64,000 bases of DNA from JBBREP01 sp963716525 (lineage in GTDB: Bacteria > Actinomycetota > Acidimicrobiia > IMCC26256 > PALSA-610). This document shows, one piece after another, positions 38,119 through 46,926 of the stretch. Under the pieces are notes generated by a model that was given only the letters and a program-made list of their open reading frames with translations, did not search any database and had not been told where the DNA came from. The stretch covers positions 2,790,001 to 2,854,000 of the forward strand of contig OY970315.1 in assembly GCA_963716525.1 (NCBI GenBank). Reading direction: 5' to 3'. The translations under genes were made by a program, and so were the position numbers. The stretch's first letter is position 1. Each line of letters opens with the position of its first letter.

Positions 38119-39285
38119 ATGGATTTCGCCCTGTCCGCCGAGATGGCCGAGCTCCAGGGAGTCGTGCGGCGGCTCGCGCAGGACAAGGTGAAGCCCCGGG
38201 CCCGCGACATCGACCTCTCGGGCGAGTACCCGCAGGACCTCTTCGAGGCCTTCCGTGGCGCCGGCCTGCTCGGCCTCGTGATCCCCGAGGCCTACGGCGG
38301 CGGCGGTGCCGGCATCCTCGGCCTTACGCTCGCGATCGAGGAGGTCGCGAAGTACTCGAACACGGCCGCGTTGATGTTGCTGCTCACCCGCCTGCCCACC
38401 GGCCCGGTGCTGATAGCGGGCAGCGAGGAGCAGAAGCAGCATTACGTGCGCGGCGTGGCCACCGGCGCGATGCGGGCCGGTTTCGGCCTCTCCGAGCCGA
38501 GCGCGGGCAGCGACGTCGCCGGCATGCGCACGAAGGCCGTCGCTGACGGCGACGACTGGGTGCTCACCGGCACCAAGTGCTGGATGTCGGGCGTGGTGCA
38601 GGCCGACTGGTACACGGTCTTCGCCAAGACCGGGCCGGCCGAGAGCCGCGCCCACGACTCGATCAGCTGCTTCATCGTCGACCGCAGCCTCCCCGGCGTG
38701 AGCGTGGGGCGGGTCGACAAGAAGATGGGCGTGAAGGGCGTCGACACCGGCGAGCTCGTGCTCGACGGCGTGCGCGTGTCGTCGAAGCACGTCGTCGGCG
38801 AGATCGGCGGCTTCCGGCTGGCGATGCTCGGGCTCAACTCGATGCGCCCGATCGTCGCGGCACGCGGCATCGGTCTCGCCGAAGGCGCGCTCATGTACGC
38901 GGTCGAGTATGTGCAGCAGCGCGAGGCGTTCGGCCGCACGATCGCCGACATGCAGGGCATCCAGTGGAAGATCGCCGAGCTCGCCACCCAGATCGAGGCG
39001 GCCCGCCTGCTCACCTACCGTTCGGCGGTGCTCGCCGACGAGGGGAAGTACACCAAGGAGTGGGTGCCCTACCTCTCGATGGCGAAGTACTACGCCACCG
39101 AGGTGGCGGTGCGCACCGCGGGCGAGGCGCTGCAGATGCTCGGCGCGGCCGGCTACATGCAGGACCATCCCACCGAGCTCTGGTATCGCGACGCGCGCCA
39201 GCTCACCATCGTCGAGGGCACGAGCCAGATCCAGCTCGGCCTCATCGCCAAGGGTGTGCTCGACCACGACCTGTGGTGGGACTGA
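38119..39285 (+). CDS. Acyl-CoA dehydrogenase
   Basis: 388 residues, standard size. FAD-linked alpha-beta dehydrogenation of acyl-CoA. Visible: N-terminal helical domain, AGFGLSEPSAGSDVAGM (FAD/substrate loop), WMSGVVQADW, ERQAFGR-like block QREAFGRTIADMQGIQ, and the C-terminal LTIVEGTSQIQL with the catalytic Glu in the usual VEGTS position. ATG 38119. Its stop shares one base with an ATG (TGATG at 39283-39287) that opens the frame into trpD. Substrate chain length unknown. Confidence 0.9.
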   Translation: MDFALSAEMAELQGVVRRLAQDKVKPRARDIDLSGEYPQDLFEAFRGAGLLGLVIPEAYGGGGAGILGLTLAIEEVAKYSNTAALMLLLTRLPTGPVLIAGSEEQKQHYVRGVATGAMRAGFGLSEPSAGSDVAGMRTKAVADGDDWVLTGTKCWMSGVVQADWYTVFAKTGPAESRAHDSISCFIVDRSLPGVSVGRVDKKMGVKGVDTGELVLDGVRVSSKHVVGEIGGFRLAMLGLNSMRPIVAARGIGLAEGALMYAVEYVQQREAFGRTIADMQGIQWKIAELATQIEAARLLTYRSAVLADEGKYTKEWVPYLSMAKYYATEVAVRTAGEALQMLGAAGYMQDHPTELWYRDARQLTIVEGTSQIQLGLIAKGVLDHDLWWD

Positions 39286-39293
39286 TGGTGACT

Positions 39294-39419
39294 CCACCCC
39301 CGCTCGCCGGAGGCTCGCGCCCCGAGGGGCAGCAGCCACCCCCGCTCGCCGGAGGCTCGCGCCCCGAGGGGCAGCAGCCACCCCCGCTCGCCGGAGGCTC
39401 GCGCCCCGAGGGGCAGAAC
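39294..39419 (+). repeat. Three 42-bp tandem repeats before trpD
   Basis: Units at 39294-39335, 39336-39377 and 39378-39419 differ only at the last bases. Each contains the small palindrome gccccgaggggc. The unit is a multiple of three and has no stop in the trpD frame, where it would read PPPLAGGSRPEGQQ three times. Confidence 0.9.
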
Positions 39420-39422
39420 CCG

Positions 39423-40454
39423 ATGACCCCCGTGCTTGCCAAGCTCGTGCTCGGCGAGAACCTCAACGACCACGAGATCGAAGCCGCGGCCAGCCACATC
39501 CTCGACGGCGAGGCGTCCGACGTCGAGATGGCCGGCTTCATCGTCGCGCTGCGCACGAAGGGCGAGACGAGCAGCGAGCTCGCCGCGCTCGTGCGCACGA
39601 TGCTGCGCTACGCGCTGCGTGTCGAGGTGCCGCCCGGCGCGATCGACACCTGCGGCACCGGCGGCGATCGTTCGGGCACGTTCAACATCTCCACCGTCGC
39701 CGCGCTCGTTGCGGTGGGTGCGGGGGCCCGTGTGGTGAAGCACGGGAACCGCGCGCAATCGGGCCGCTGTGGCTCGGCCGACGTGCTCGAGGCGCTCGGC
39801 ATCCCGATCGAGCTCGAGCCGCACGCAGTGGAGCGCTGCGTGGCCGAGGTGGGCGCCGGCTTCTGCTTCGCGCAGAAGTACCACCCCGCACTGCGCTTCC
39901 TTGGGCCCGTGCGGCGCGCGCTCGGAGTGCCGACGACGTTCAACTTCCTCGGCCCGCTCGCGAACCCGGCGCGGGTGACGCGGCAAATCGTGGGTGTGAG
40001 CGATCCCGCGATGGCGTCGCGCGTGCTCGACGTGCTCGTCGCGAACGGTGCCGAGCACACGATCGTCGTGCACGGCGACGACACGCTCGACGAACTCACC
40101 ACCACGACCACGTCCCAGGTGTGGGAGTACAAGGGCGGCGAGCGCCGCCACTACTCGCTCGATGCCACGCAACTCGGTCTGCCGCGCGCCGAGCCGGCAG
40201 CACTGCTCGGTGGCGATGCCGTTGACAATGCTGCACTCACGAACCGCGTGCTCGGCGGTGAGCACGGTGCCGCGCGCGACGTCGTGGTGCTCAACGCCGC
40301 GGCGGCTATCCGCATCGCGGGCATCGCCGACGACATGGTCGACGCCGTGGCGGCCGCGCAGACGGCCATCGACAGTGGCGCGGCGGCCCAAGCTCTGGCA
40401 CGCTGGCGGTCCGTCGCGACGGGCGCCTCGGACGCACTCTCGGAGACCCGATGA
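39423..40454 (+). CDS. trpD: Anthranilate phosphoribosyltransferase
   Basis: Transfers phosphoribose from PRPP to anthranilate in tryptophan synthesis. Visible: DTCGTGGDRSGTFNIST (PRPP/Mg binding), VKHGNRAQSGRCGSADVLEALG, FAQKYHPALR, TFNFLGPLANPA, and the late HGDD.LDE metal motif. From ATG 39423 the length is 343 residues, normal for the family. The frame is open upstream to ATG 39285, overlapping the acyl-CoA dehydrogenase stop, which would add 46 residues encoded by the 42-bp repeats. Both starts are possible. The other trp genes are not in the window. Its stop overlaps the next start as ATGA. Confidence 0.9.
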   Translation: MTPVLAKLVLGENLNDHEIEAAASHILDGEASDVEMAGFIVALRTKGETSSELAALVRTMLRYALRVEVPPGAIDTCGTGGDRSGTFNISTVAALVAVGAGARVVKHGNRAQSGRCGSADVLEALGIPIELEPHAVERCVAEVGAGFCFAQKYHPALRFLGPVRRALGVPTTFNFLGPLANPARVTRQIVGVSDPAMASRVLDVLVANGAEHTIVVHGDDTLDELTTTTTSQVWEYKGGERRHYSLDATQLGLPRAEPAALLGGDAVDNAALTNRVLGGEHGAARDVVVLNAAAAIRIAGIADDMVDAVAAAQTAIDSGAAAQALARWRSVATGASDALSETR

Positions 40455-41053
40455 TGAGCCAGGCCCAGCTGTTGCAGTGCCCCGACTGCGGGCACCGCCA
40501 CGACCTCGCGGCTCTGGGCGACGTGCACACGTTCCGTTGCGACCAGTGCGGGCGCGCGCTCAAGGTGCCACAGCAGTACCGCAACGGCTCGGAGCCGCCG
40601 GCCCCCGCGCTCGACGACACCCAGCGCCAGCCGGCGGTGTCGCGCATCCCCGAACCGGAACGGGCGGCCGAGCCGGTCGCGACCCGCCCGGCTCCCGCTG
40701 CGCCGGCGACCCGCCCGCGCCGCGAGCAGCGCGCGCCGCGAGTGCCGATCTACTGGCGCCTGCTCGTGTGGGTGCTCGCGATCCCGATCGGGCTCGTGCT
40801 GGTATTCCAGGTGATCGCGCGCAACCTCGGGTGGCTCACCCAGAACGAGCTCATCGACGCGTTCACCGCAGGTGGCTGGGACCGCTTCCGGCCGATCGCG
40901 CAGCTGCTGCCCCTTGCCGCGTTCGTGATCGCCGCGATCGTGCAGGCATCGGTGTACGGCCTCGAGTGCTGGTACCGGCGCCGGGCGCGGCTCCAGGCCG
41001 CGGGGGCCGCAGGCACCACGGCTCAGGTTGCCGGGCGCGCCACCGGCTCGTAG
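40451..41053 (+). CDS. Zinc-ribbon membrane protein
   Basis: 200 residues. An N-terminal zinc ribbon (CPDCGHRHDL, CDQCGRALKVP), a Pro/Arg-rich linker, two transmembrane helices (about 98-120 and 150-172) with a WDRF-containing loop, and a basic tail. ATG overlaps trpD stop (ATGA), so translation is coupled. The last 31 bp overlap the convergent nuclease gene. Function unknown; the linkage to trpD may be positional only. Confidence 0.65.
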   Translation: MMSQAQLLQCPDCGHRHDLAALGDVHTFRCDQCGRALKVPQQYRNGSEPPAPALDDTQRQPAVSRIPEPERAAEPVATRPAPAAPATRPRREQRAPRVPIYWRLLVWVLAIPIGLVLVFQVIARNLGWLTQNELIDAFTAGGWDRFRPIAQLLPLAAFVIAAIVQASVYGLECWYRRRARLQAAGAAGTTAQVAGRATGS

Positions 41054-42693
41054 CTCGCCACGCGGGGCAGCCGCCACGCGAACGCGCCGCCGTCGGCGCG
41101 CGCCACTCGCCAGCGCCGCGCCTCGCGTTCCACGAACCGGGCCACGATCAGCAACTCGTCGACTTCGGCGAACGACGGCGGCGCGGCGAGGTCGGGCGGC
41201 TCGACGCCGTTCGAGTTGCCGGGCCCGGCTTCGATGAGGAGGCGGCCGTGCTCCAACTCGACGCGCGTGACGGTGCCGGTGCGCGGGTCGCGGCGCACCA
41301 GCTCCAGCCGCTCGGGCACCCTGACCGCGTCGATGCTGTCGCGCCGGCGTAGCGCGCGCGACAACGCCGCGAGCCGGTCGCGGGTCATCGCCGCCTCCTC
41401 GTAGCGTTCGTCGCGGGCGAGGTGACGCATGCGCGCTTCGAGCGGTGCGAACAGGAGGTGCGGCTCGCCGCCGAGCCCGCGCTCCACGACCGCTACGAGC
41501 TCGGCGTACTCGTCGTCGCTGATCGCGCCCGAGCACGGGCAGGTGGCCACGCCGAGTTGCGCCGCGGTGCACACACCGCAGTCGACGACGGTGCTGCGCC
41601 GCCCGATCCGGCGCGTGCAACGCCGTAGCGGCACCGCGGTCTCGATGGCCTCGCGCACGAGGTGTGCGAAGGTCGACGACGGGAGCGGTCCGAGATGCAA
41701 CGAACCGTCGCGCGCCGCGGTGCGCGTCACGACGATGCGCGGGAACCGCTCGCGAGTGAGCCGCACGTAGGAGTAGCCACGCTGCGACTTCCCCTGCCGG
41801 TTGAACCGCGGCTGCCAGCGCTGGATCAGCCGGATCTCGCGGATCGCCGCTTCGAGCGGATCGCGGCACACCACGTGGTCGATCGCGACGGTTTCCCGCA
41901 GCAGCTGCGGCACCTTGCGGCGATCATCGCCGGCGAAGTAGGAGCGCACCCGGCTGCGCAGGTTCGTGGCCTTGCCCACGTAGAGCGGACGGCCGTGCCG
42001 GTCGCGGAACACGTACACGCCGGGCTTGCGGGGCAGCTTCGCGGTGAGGCCGAGCTTCTGCGCGCTCGGATGCGCGTGCATCGACGGCAGCGCGAGCAGA
42101 TCGTCGAGGCCGAGCACGCCGAAGGTGGCGGCTCGCTCGAGCAGCACGTGGAACACCTCGGCGGTGGCCTGCGCGTCGGCCATCGCCCGATGGACCGGAT
42201 CGGTGGGCACGCGGAGATGACGGGCCAGCGTCGACAGCTTGAGGTTGGGCACGTCGTCGCGCAGCAGCCGGCGGGCGAGGGCGAGCGTGTCGGTGCGACG
42301 GTTCGCGAGACGGTCGGCCCCGCGGGCTCGGCACGCGGCGTCGAGGAACGCGATGTCGAAGCGCACGTTGTGCCCCACGATCACGGCATCGCCGAGGAAC
42401 TCGAGGAACGCTGGCAACGCCTCGGCGATCGCGGGTGCGGGCAGCAGCATCGCCTCGGTGATGCCGGTGAGCACGGTGATGAGCGGCGGGATCGGTACGC
42501 CCGGGTTCACGAGCGTCTCGAAGCGCCCGAGGCACTCGCCGCCGCGCATGCGCAGCGCGCCGATCTCGGTGATCGCCTCGGTGGCGGGCGAGCCGCCGGT
42601 GGTCTCGAGGTCGAGCACGCAGAACGTGACGGCATGGAGCGGCGTGCCGAGCTCCTCGAAGCTGCGCTGCGCCGACACACCCCCCTCGAACAT
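41023..42693 (-). CDS. DEDDh exonuclease fused to UvrC-like GIY-YIG nuclease
   Basis: 556 residues. An N-terminal DnaQ-type 3'-5' exonuclease: FCVLDLETTG (ExoI, Asp-Glu), VGHNVRFDIAFLD (ExoII), HRAMADAQATAEVF (ExoIII with His and Asp). Then a GIY-YIG domain (KPGVYVFRDRHGRPLYVGKA, RSYFAGDDRR) and a UvrC-like linker region with a UVR-like motif (DERYEEAAMTRDRLAALS). ATG 42691-42693 is the first Met of the exonuclease domain. This two-nuclease protein is known in actinobacteria and is linked to DNA repair. It lies divergent from a zinc-ribbon gene. Confidence 0.9.
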   Translation of the reverse strand: MFEGGVSAQRSFEELGTPLHAVTFCVLDLETTGGSPATEAITEIGALRMRGGECLGRFETLVNPGVPIPPLITVLTGITEAMLLPAPAIAEALPAFLEFLGDAVIVGHNVRFDIAFLDAACRARGADRLANRRTDTLALARRLLRDDVPNLKLSTLARHLRVPTDPVHRAMADAQATAEVFHVLLERAATFGVLGLDDLLALPSMHAHPSAQKLGLTAKLPRKPGVYVFRDRHGRPLYVGKATNLRSRVRSYFAGDDRRKVPQLLRETVAIDHVVCRDPLEAAIREIRLIQRWQPRFNRQGKSQRGYSYVRLTRERFPRIVVTRTAARDGSLHLGPLPSSTFAHLVREAIETAVPLRRCTRRIGRRSTVVDCGVCTAAQLGVATCPCSGAISDDEYAELVAVVERGLGGEPHLLFAPLEARMRHLARDERYEEAAMTRDRLAALSRALRRRDSIDAVRVPERLELVRRDPRTGTVTRVELEHGRLLIEAGPGNSNGVEPPDLAAPPSFAEVDELLIVARFVEREARRWRVARADGGAFAWRLPRVASYEPVARPAT

Positions 42694-42741
42694 GCGTACG
42701 GAGCATAGGCGTACACGCGTTCGTCGCCTACCATTTCGGCC

Positions 42742-42990
42742 ATGGGCAGTGTGACGGGGGTGCGGTACCGCTGCACCGCGTGCGGCAACCTCACGCGCTT
42801 CGATGTGACCACGTCGCGCCGGGCGCGCGCCTTCCACCACTACACGGTGGGCGGCGAGCTCACCGTCGACGAGGAAGAGGTGCTCGACGAGGTGGTCGAG
42901 CGGGTGGCGTGCCGCTGGTGCAACGCCGAGGGCGACGCGATCGAGCGGATCGAGGTGGGTGAGGAGGTCGCGCTCGGGGATCAGGGATGA
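42742..42990 (+). CDS. Small zinc-ribbon protein
   Basis: 82 residues: YRCTACGNLTRFDVT and VACRWCNAEGDAIERIE form one CxxC pair each, a zinc ribbon split by an acidic helix (DEEEVLDEVVER). No membrane segment. Divergent from the nuclease gene. Conserved-looking but of unknown role; nucleic-acid binding is inferred from the ribbon. Confidence 0.7.
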   Translation: MGSVTGVRYRCTACGNLTRFDVTTSRRARAFHHYTVGGELTVDEEEVLDEVVERVACRWCNAEGDAIERIEVGEEVALGDQG

Positions 42991-43015
42991 GTGGCGGCGC
43001 GCATGATCGGCCGCA

Positions 43016-43444
43016 TCACTGGCCCAGGAGCTGCACCACGACCTTGCGCACGCGCGGGCGGTCGTCGAAATCGATGCACACGACCTTCTGCCACACGCCG
43101 AGGAGCAGCTCACCGTTGCGGAACGGGATCGTCACCGACGGCCCGATGAGGCCGGCGCGCGCGTGCGAATGCCCGTTGGTGTCGGCGTTGCGGACGTTGT
43201 GCTCCCACGTGCGGTGCTCGGGCGCGATCTCCTCCATCACCTGGTTGAAGTCGGCTTCGCAGCCGGGCTCGAACTCGATCGTGGTGACGCCGCAGGTGGA
43301 GTGGGCCACGAACACCGTGCAGATGCCGTCACCGAGCCCGGCGTTGTCGATCACCTTCTGGGCCTGCGGTGTGAGGTCGTGCATCTCGCCGTGGCCGTGC
43401 GTGTCGAGCTCGAGCTCCTCGAGGTGCACCCGCATCCGTCGCAC
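43016..43444 (-). CDS. YjbQ/UPF0047 family protein
   Basis: 142 residues, standard for the family. Visible: VFVAHSTCGVTTIEFEPG, the EHNVRNADTNGHSHARAGLIGPSV core with clustered His, and GVWQKVVCIDFD. E. coli YjbQ has weak thiamine-phosphate synthase activity; the physiological role is not settled. The 3' ends of this gene and the zinc-ribbon gene face each other, 25 bp apart. Confidence 0.85.
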   Translation of the reverse strand: MRRMRVHLEELELDTHGHGEMHDLTPQAQKVIDNAGLGDGICTVFVAHSTCGVTTIEFEPGCEADFNQVMEEIAPEHRTWEHNVRNADTNGHSHARAGLIGPSVTIPFRNGELLLGVWQKVVCIDFDDRPRVRKVVVQLLGQ

Positions 43445-43540
43445 TCCTTCACATCGGTCGCTCGGCGTGCCGCCACGAACGGCGCGCCCGGCCCTGGGGC
43501 GGCGAGGTCATTGTACGGAAACGTTCGGGCCGGGTTCCGC

Positions 43541-44945
43541 ATGAGCGGTCCGCCCCGCCCCGCGGCCACCGAGGTGCCCGAATCGCTGCTCGGCGTGATC
43601 GTCGAGGCGGCTCGTACCGTGCTCCAGCGGCGTGATCCGGCCACGCTGACCCCGGCGCTGCGGCCGCTCCGGCGGGCCGACCGGCGCGCGGCCGCGAGCA
43701 CCACGGTACGCCGGCAGTTCGCGGCCGCGCTCGCCCGCGACGATGCCTTCCGCGACGAGGTTGCGGGGGTCGTAGCGGCGCACGACGAGGTCGCGGCGCT
43801 GCTCGCCGGCTACGAGCCGTCGGGCGCAGTGGCCGCGGCGCGCCGCGCGGCCGACGCCGGCGCGCTGGCGCAGTTCGCGGCCGCGATGTGGGCGGCCGCA
43901 CCCGACGGTTGGCAGCGGGGCCTCGGAGCCGCCGCCGCGATCGCCGACGAGCGGCATGCGCACGCCGGCGTCGCGGCCGAGCACGAGGGGCTCGCCGCGC
44001 GCGTCACCGCGCTCGAACGTGACCTGGCCGCGGCAGCCGCGGCGGCCGCGGCCGCCGCCGTCCAGCTCGCCGAGCTGCAGTCCAAGCTCGCGTCGGAGCG
44101 AGCCGCGCGGCGTGCCGCCGAGCAGCAAGCTCGGGACGGTGCCGAGACCGCCGAGGCTCTGCGCGCCGAGCTCGATGCGGCGCGTGCCGCCGCCCACGAG
44201 CGCGCCGCGCAGCACGCCGGTATGGGCGACGAGCTCGCGCGATCACGCGGCCCACGCGCGTGATCTCGAACGGGCGCTCGCCCACGCGCGTGCCGCGCCG
44301 GCTCGCCCGCCGGATCCCGCCGTCCGCACCGCCGAGCTCGCCGGCCTCGCCGACGCCGCAGCCGACCTCACCCGACGCCTGCGCGACGCGGCGACGCGCG
44401 CTGAGACGTCCACTCGCGGGTCGGACCGAACCGATACGGCGGCGGGCTCGGGCGCGGACGCCAGGCGTGTCCCGGCACCCCGAGCGCGTACGAAACCCCG
44501 GTTGCCGGGCGGGCTCGTGGCCGACACGGTCGACGGCGCCCGGGCGATGCTGTCCGGGGGTGCTGCGACGCTCGTGGTCGACGGCTACAACGTGAGCAAG
44601 CACGCCTGGCCCGAGGCGTCAGCTGCGATGCAGCGCGACCGGCTCGAGCGGGGGCTCCAGCAGGTGGTCCAGCGGTTCGGGTGCGAGGTCGTGTGCTGTT
44701 ACGACGGCGACGACACCGTGGGTGTGCCGCCGCGCCGCATCCCCGGGGTGCGCGTCCGCTTCTCGGCCACCCATGAGGAGGCCGACGAGCTCGTGGTGGA
44801 GACCGTGCGCTCGCTCCCCAAACGTGTCCCCGCGGTCGTGGCGTCGTCGGACGGCTGGGTGCGCGAGCACGCCGAGGCGCAGGGCGCGGTCGTCGTGTCG
44901 GCGGCCACCGCGGCCGGGCTGCTCACCGCGGCCGGACGTCGCTGA
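43541..44945 (+). CDS. NYN-domain RNase-like protein with coiled coil (frameshifted)
   Basis: ATG 43541. An N-terminal helical domain (VIVEAARTVLQRRDPATLTP), a long Ala-rich coiled coil (about 140-270), then a PIN-like NYN domain (LVVDGYNVSKHAWPE, CCYDGDDTVG, FSATHEEADELVVE, VVASSDGWVREHA). The acidic residues of DGYN, DGDD, EEAD and SDGW form the expected metal site. Similar actinobacterial proteins are YacP/NYN-type RNases. The frame changes at 44235-44242; restoring one CG gives DELARDHAAHARDLERAL. Probable RNA-processing enzyme; partner unknown. Confidence 0.8.
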
Positions 44946-45041
44946 CCGCGCGCAACCGTGGGTGTCGCAGCCGTGGGTGTCGCAGCCCTCTGTCAGTGTG
45001 GTCCCAGGCGAGCGGAGCCCACCGACGAGGAGCTACCAGCA

Positions 45042-45248
45042 ATGAGCGAGCAGCGTGAGGCACTGCACATCGACTGCGACGAGTGTGTGATGGCCGGCAC
45101 CGACGCCTGCGGCGACTGCATCGTCACGTTCATCGTCAACCGCCCGCCGCGTGAGGCGGTGGTGGTCGACGCCGACCAGGTCGACGCGCTCCATCTCCTC
45201 AGCGGCGCCGGCCTCGTGCCGGGATCCTGCTACCTACGGGCGGTGTGA
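45042..45248 (+). CDS. Small Cys-rich protein
   Basis: 68 residues with an acgagga ribosome site. The Cys pattern CDECVMAGTDACGDC suggests a metal or Fe-S site; the C-terminal half (VVVDADQVDALHLLSGAGLV) is an ordinary helix. Not recognised. The gap before it holds a duplicated 15-bp unit (44956-44970 and 44971-44985). Confidence 0.65.
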   Translation: MSEQREALHIDCDECVMAGTDACGDCIVTFIVNRPPREAVVVDADQVDALHLLSGAGLVPGSCYLRAV

Positions 45249-45623
45249 GCGGTCGTGCTTGTATGCGCGCGGTCCTGCCGCGAATCACAGTTCCACACGC
45301 TGCACCCTGTGGCGAGCGCGAACCCGCGTGTGGCAGCGCCGCGGTCGGATAGCTGTACGCGGCGGTCGAACGCGCCGTGAATGACTTCATCGCCGACGTA
45401 GCGATCCCCAAAGTCGCTGACCGCGACCACGTCACCCAGGTCGAAGTGCTGCACAGCGTCGCGATCATGTTCGGCCGCGTCGGCAGTTGCTACGCGCAAC
45501 GCCTCACCGAACGCCTGCGCTCCAACTGACGACGCGAACATCGCGTCGGTCGCCGAGCCGACTCGGGGTGCGGCAGAGCAACACGTGCGAACGTTCGACG
45601 GAGCGGACCGAAGGAGGTCGACG
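45249..45623. other. Stretch with no confident gene
   Basis: Both strands are open for up to 60 codons between 45350 and 45530. One frame reads VNDFIADVAIPKVADRDHVT and its complement reads AEHDRDAVQHFDLGDVVAV, so one may be a gene remnant. Neither has a ribosome site or known motif. Composition becomes less GC-rich here. Confidence 0.35.
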
Positions 45624-45917
45624 TTGGCACCATGGCCATTCTCTGACGATGAACTCCGAGCCGTGTACGTGGGTGGCCGTGGCGACCGCACTGCGCGACG
45701 GTTCGCTCGATTCTGGGCAACGGTGCAAGGACTCGGGCTGCTGCCGCCACGATGGGTGACCCTCGAAGTGCGCGGTCGCACGAGCGGCCAGACAACGCGC
45801 TTCCCGCTCGGCATGGCCGACTGCGCAGGGCAGTGGTACCTCGTGTCAATCACCGAGTTCACTGCCATTGCCGACCGTTATCCCGTCTTCCGCGTCGACC
45901 TGCCGATCGAACGCTGA
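45624..45917 (+). CDS. F420-dependent nitroreductase-like protein with internal deletion
   Basis: TTG at 45624 is chosen because a perfect aaggaggt site ends 7 nt before it. The 97-residue product has the DDN-family front (RFWATVQGLGLLPPRWVTLE, VRGRTSGQTTRFPL, QWYLVS) and the family's usual end (EFTAIADRYPVFRVD). The central block of about 55 residues between them (normally containing the WVRNVRA-like F420-binding segment) is missing without loss of frame. It is therefore probably inactive or a much reduced form. Family members reduce quinones or nitro compounds with F420. Confidence 0.65.
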   Translation: MAPWPFSDDELRAVYVGGRGDRTARRFARFWATVQGLGLLPPRWVTLEVRGRTSGQTTRFPLGMADCAGQWYLVSITEFTAIADRYPVFRVDLPIER

Positions 45918-46224
45918 CGACGACGGTTGCGTCGCCCGTCGAGATCTCGTGGCGGTAACGCATTTCTTCCGGTAGAGTCGATGCATCGCACACTGTGCGG
46001 TCAGCCACTGCTCGGTCGAGCGGGCATGTGACTCCTCTTGTCTCGACGTTGTGAGTCGCGCTGGATACGGACACCAGCGCCTCCACGAGAGACCCCCTGG
46101 CCCCGCGGGCTCGCTCTGGTCGCGCGCTGTCGTGTTGATTCGATGGCGATCGGTTTGCGGTGAAGCCGGTTCGTCGCCAGTTCGCGGTCGCGACCTTCAT
46201 CGGCGCGGCCGCAAAGGAAGGTAC
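45918..46224. other. Intergenic stretch, promoter region of membrane gene pair
   Basis: About 300 bp without a supported gene. It ends with the aaggaaggt ribosome site of the next gene. No clear promoter boxes, repeats or RNA motifs were recognised. Confidence 0.4.
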
Positions 46225-46926
46225 ATGTCGCTCTCGCTCGAAAATCAAGCCCCTACTGCCGATCCGCAGAGCATCGCCAGTCCGACAGGGAACGCAACGA
46301 CCGCCAGGCTCCTTCGCTTGGCGGGACTCTCAGCGCTGTTGGCCGGGTTGTGTTACGTGCTCGTCGGACTCTTCCATCCACCGAACGTGCCGTCGTCGGT
46401 CTCGACCACCCGATGGGAAGCCGTCCACATTCTCGCCTGTGCCATGTGCTTCTTCGGAGTGCTCGGCATGGCGGGGCTCTACGCCCGGCAAGCGACGAAG
46501 ACGGGCTGGCTCGGTCTCGTCGGCTTCGTCATGATGACCCTCTGGTTCATGCTCATCATGGGCTTCAGCTTCGTCGAAGCCTTCATCTTGCCGAAGCTCG
46601 CGACAACCGATCCCTATTTCCTGGTGGCCTGGAAGGGCATGCTCACCGGCTCGGCCAGCAACCTCAACCTCGGATCGCTCGCAACGCTGTGGACGCTCAC
46701 CGCACCGATCTATATCGTCGGCGGCGTCGCATTCGGCATCGCGACGTTCCGCGCCGCGATCCTGCCCCGCTGGGCAGGCGTACTCCTCGCGATCGGGACC
46801 GTCATGGCCCCCACAGCCGCACTGCTTCCCAACGCGTCGCAACCGAAGATTGCGCTTCCCGTCGGGCTGGCCCTCGGTTGGCTCGGTTACGCACTCTTGG
46901 CCGACCGCCGGCCACAAGCCGCATGA
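46225..46926 (+). CDS. Six-helix membrane protein, DUF4386-like neighbour
   Basis: ATG 46225 follows aaggaaggt. The 233-residue protein has about six transmembrane helices (LSALLAGLCYVLVGLFHP, AVHILACAMCFFGVLGMAG, LVGFVMMTLWFMLIMG and others). No catalytic motif is seen. Its stop overlaps the next start (ATGA), so both are co-translated. Function unknown; possibly a small transporter or sensor. Confidence 0.7.
   Translation: MSLSLENQAPTADPQSIASPTGNATTARLLRLAGLSALLAGLCYVLVGLFHPPNVPSSVSTTRWEAVHILACAMCFFGVLGMAGLYARQATKTGWLGLVGFVMMTLWFMLIMGFSFVEAFILPKLATTDPYFLVAWKGMLTGSASNLNLGSLATLWTLTAPIYIVGGVAFGIATFRAAILPRWAGVLLAIGTVMAPTAALLPNASQPKIALPVGLALGWLGYALLADRRPQAA

Noticed and set aside
45230..45868. 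212-codon minus-strand open frame
   Set aside because: Opposes the nitroreductase-like gene with its perfect ribosome site; only a short part looks protein-like and no start is supported.
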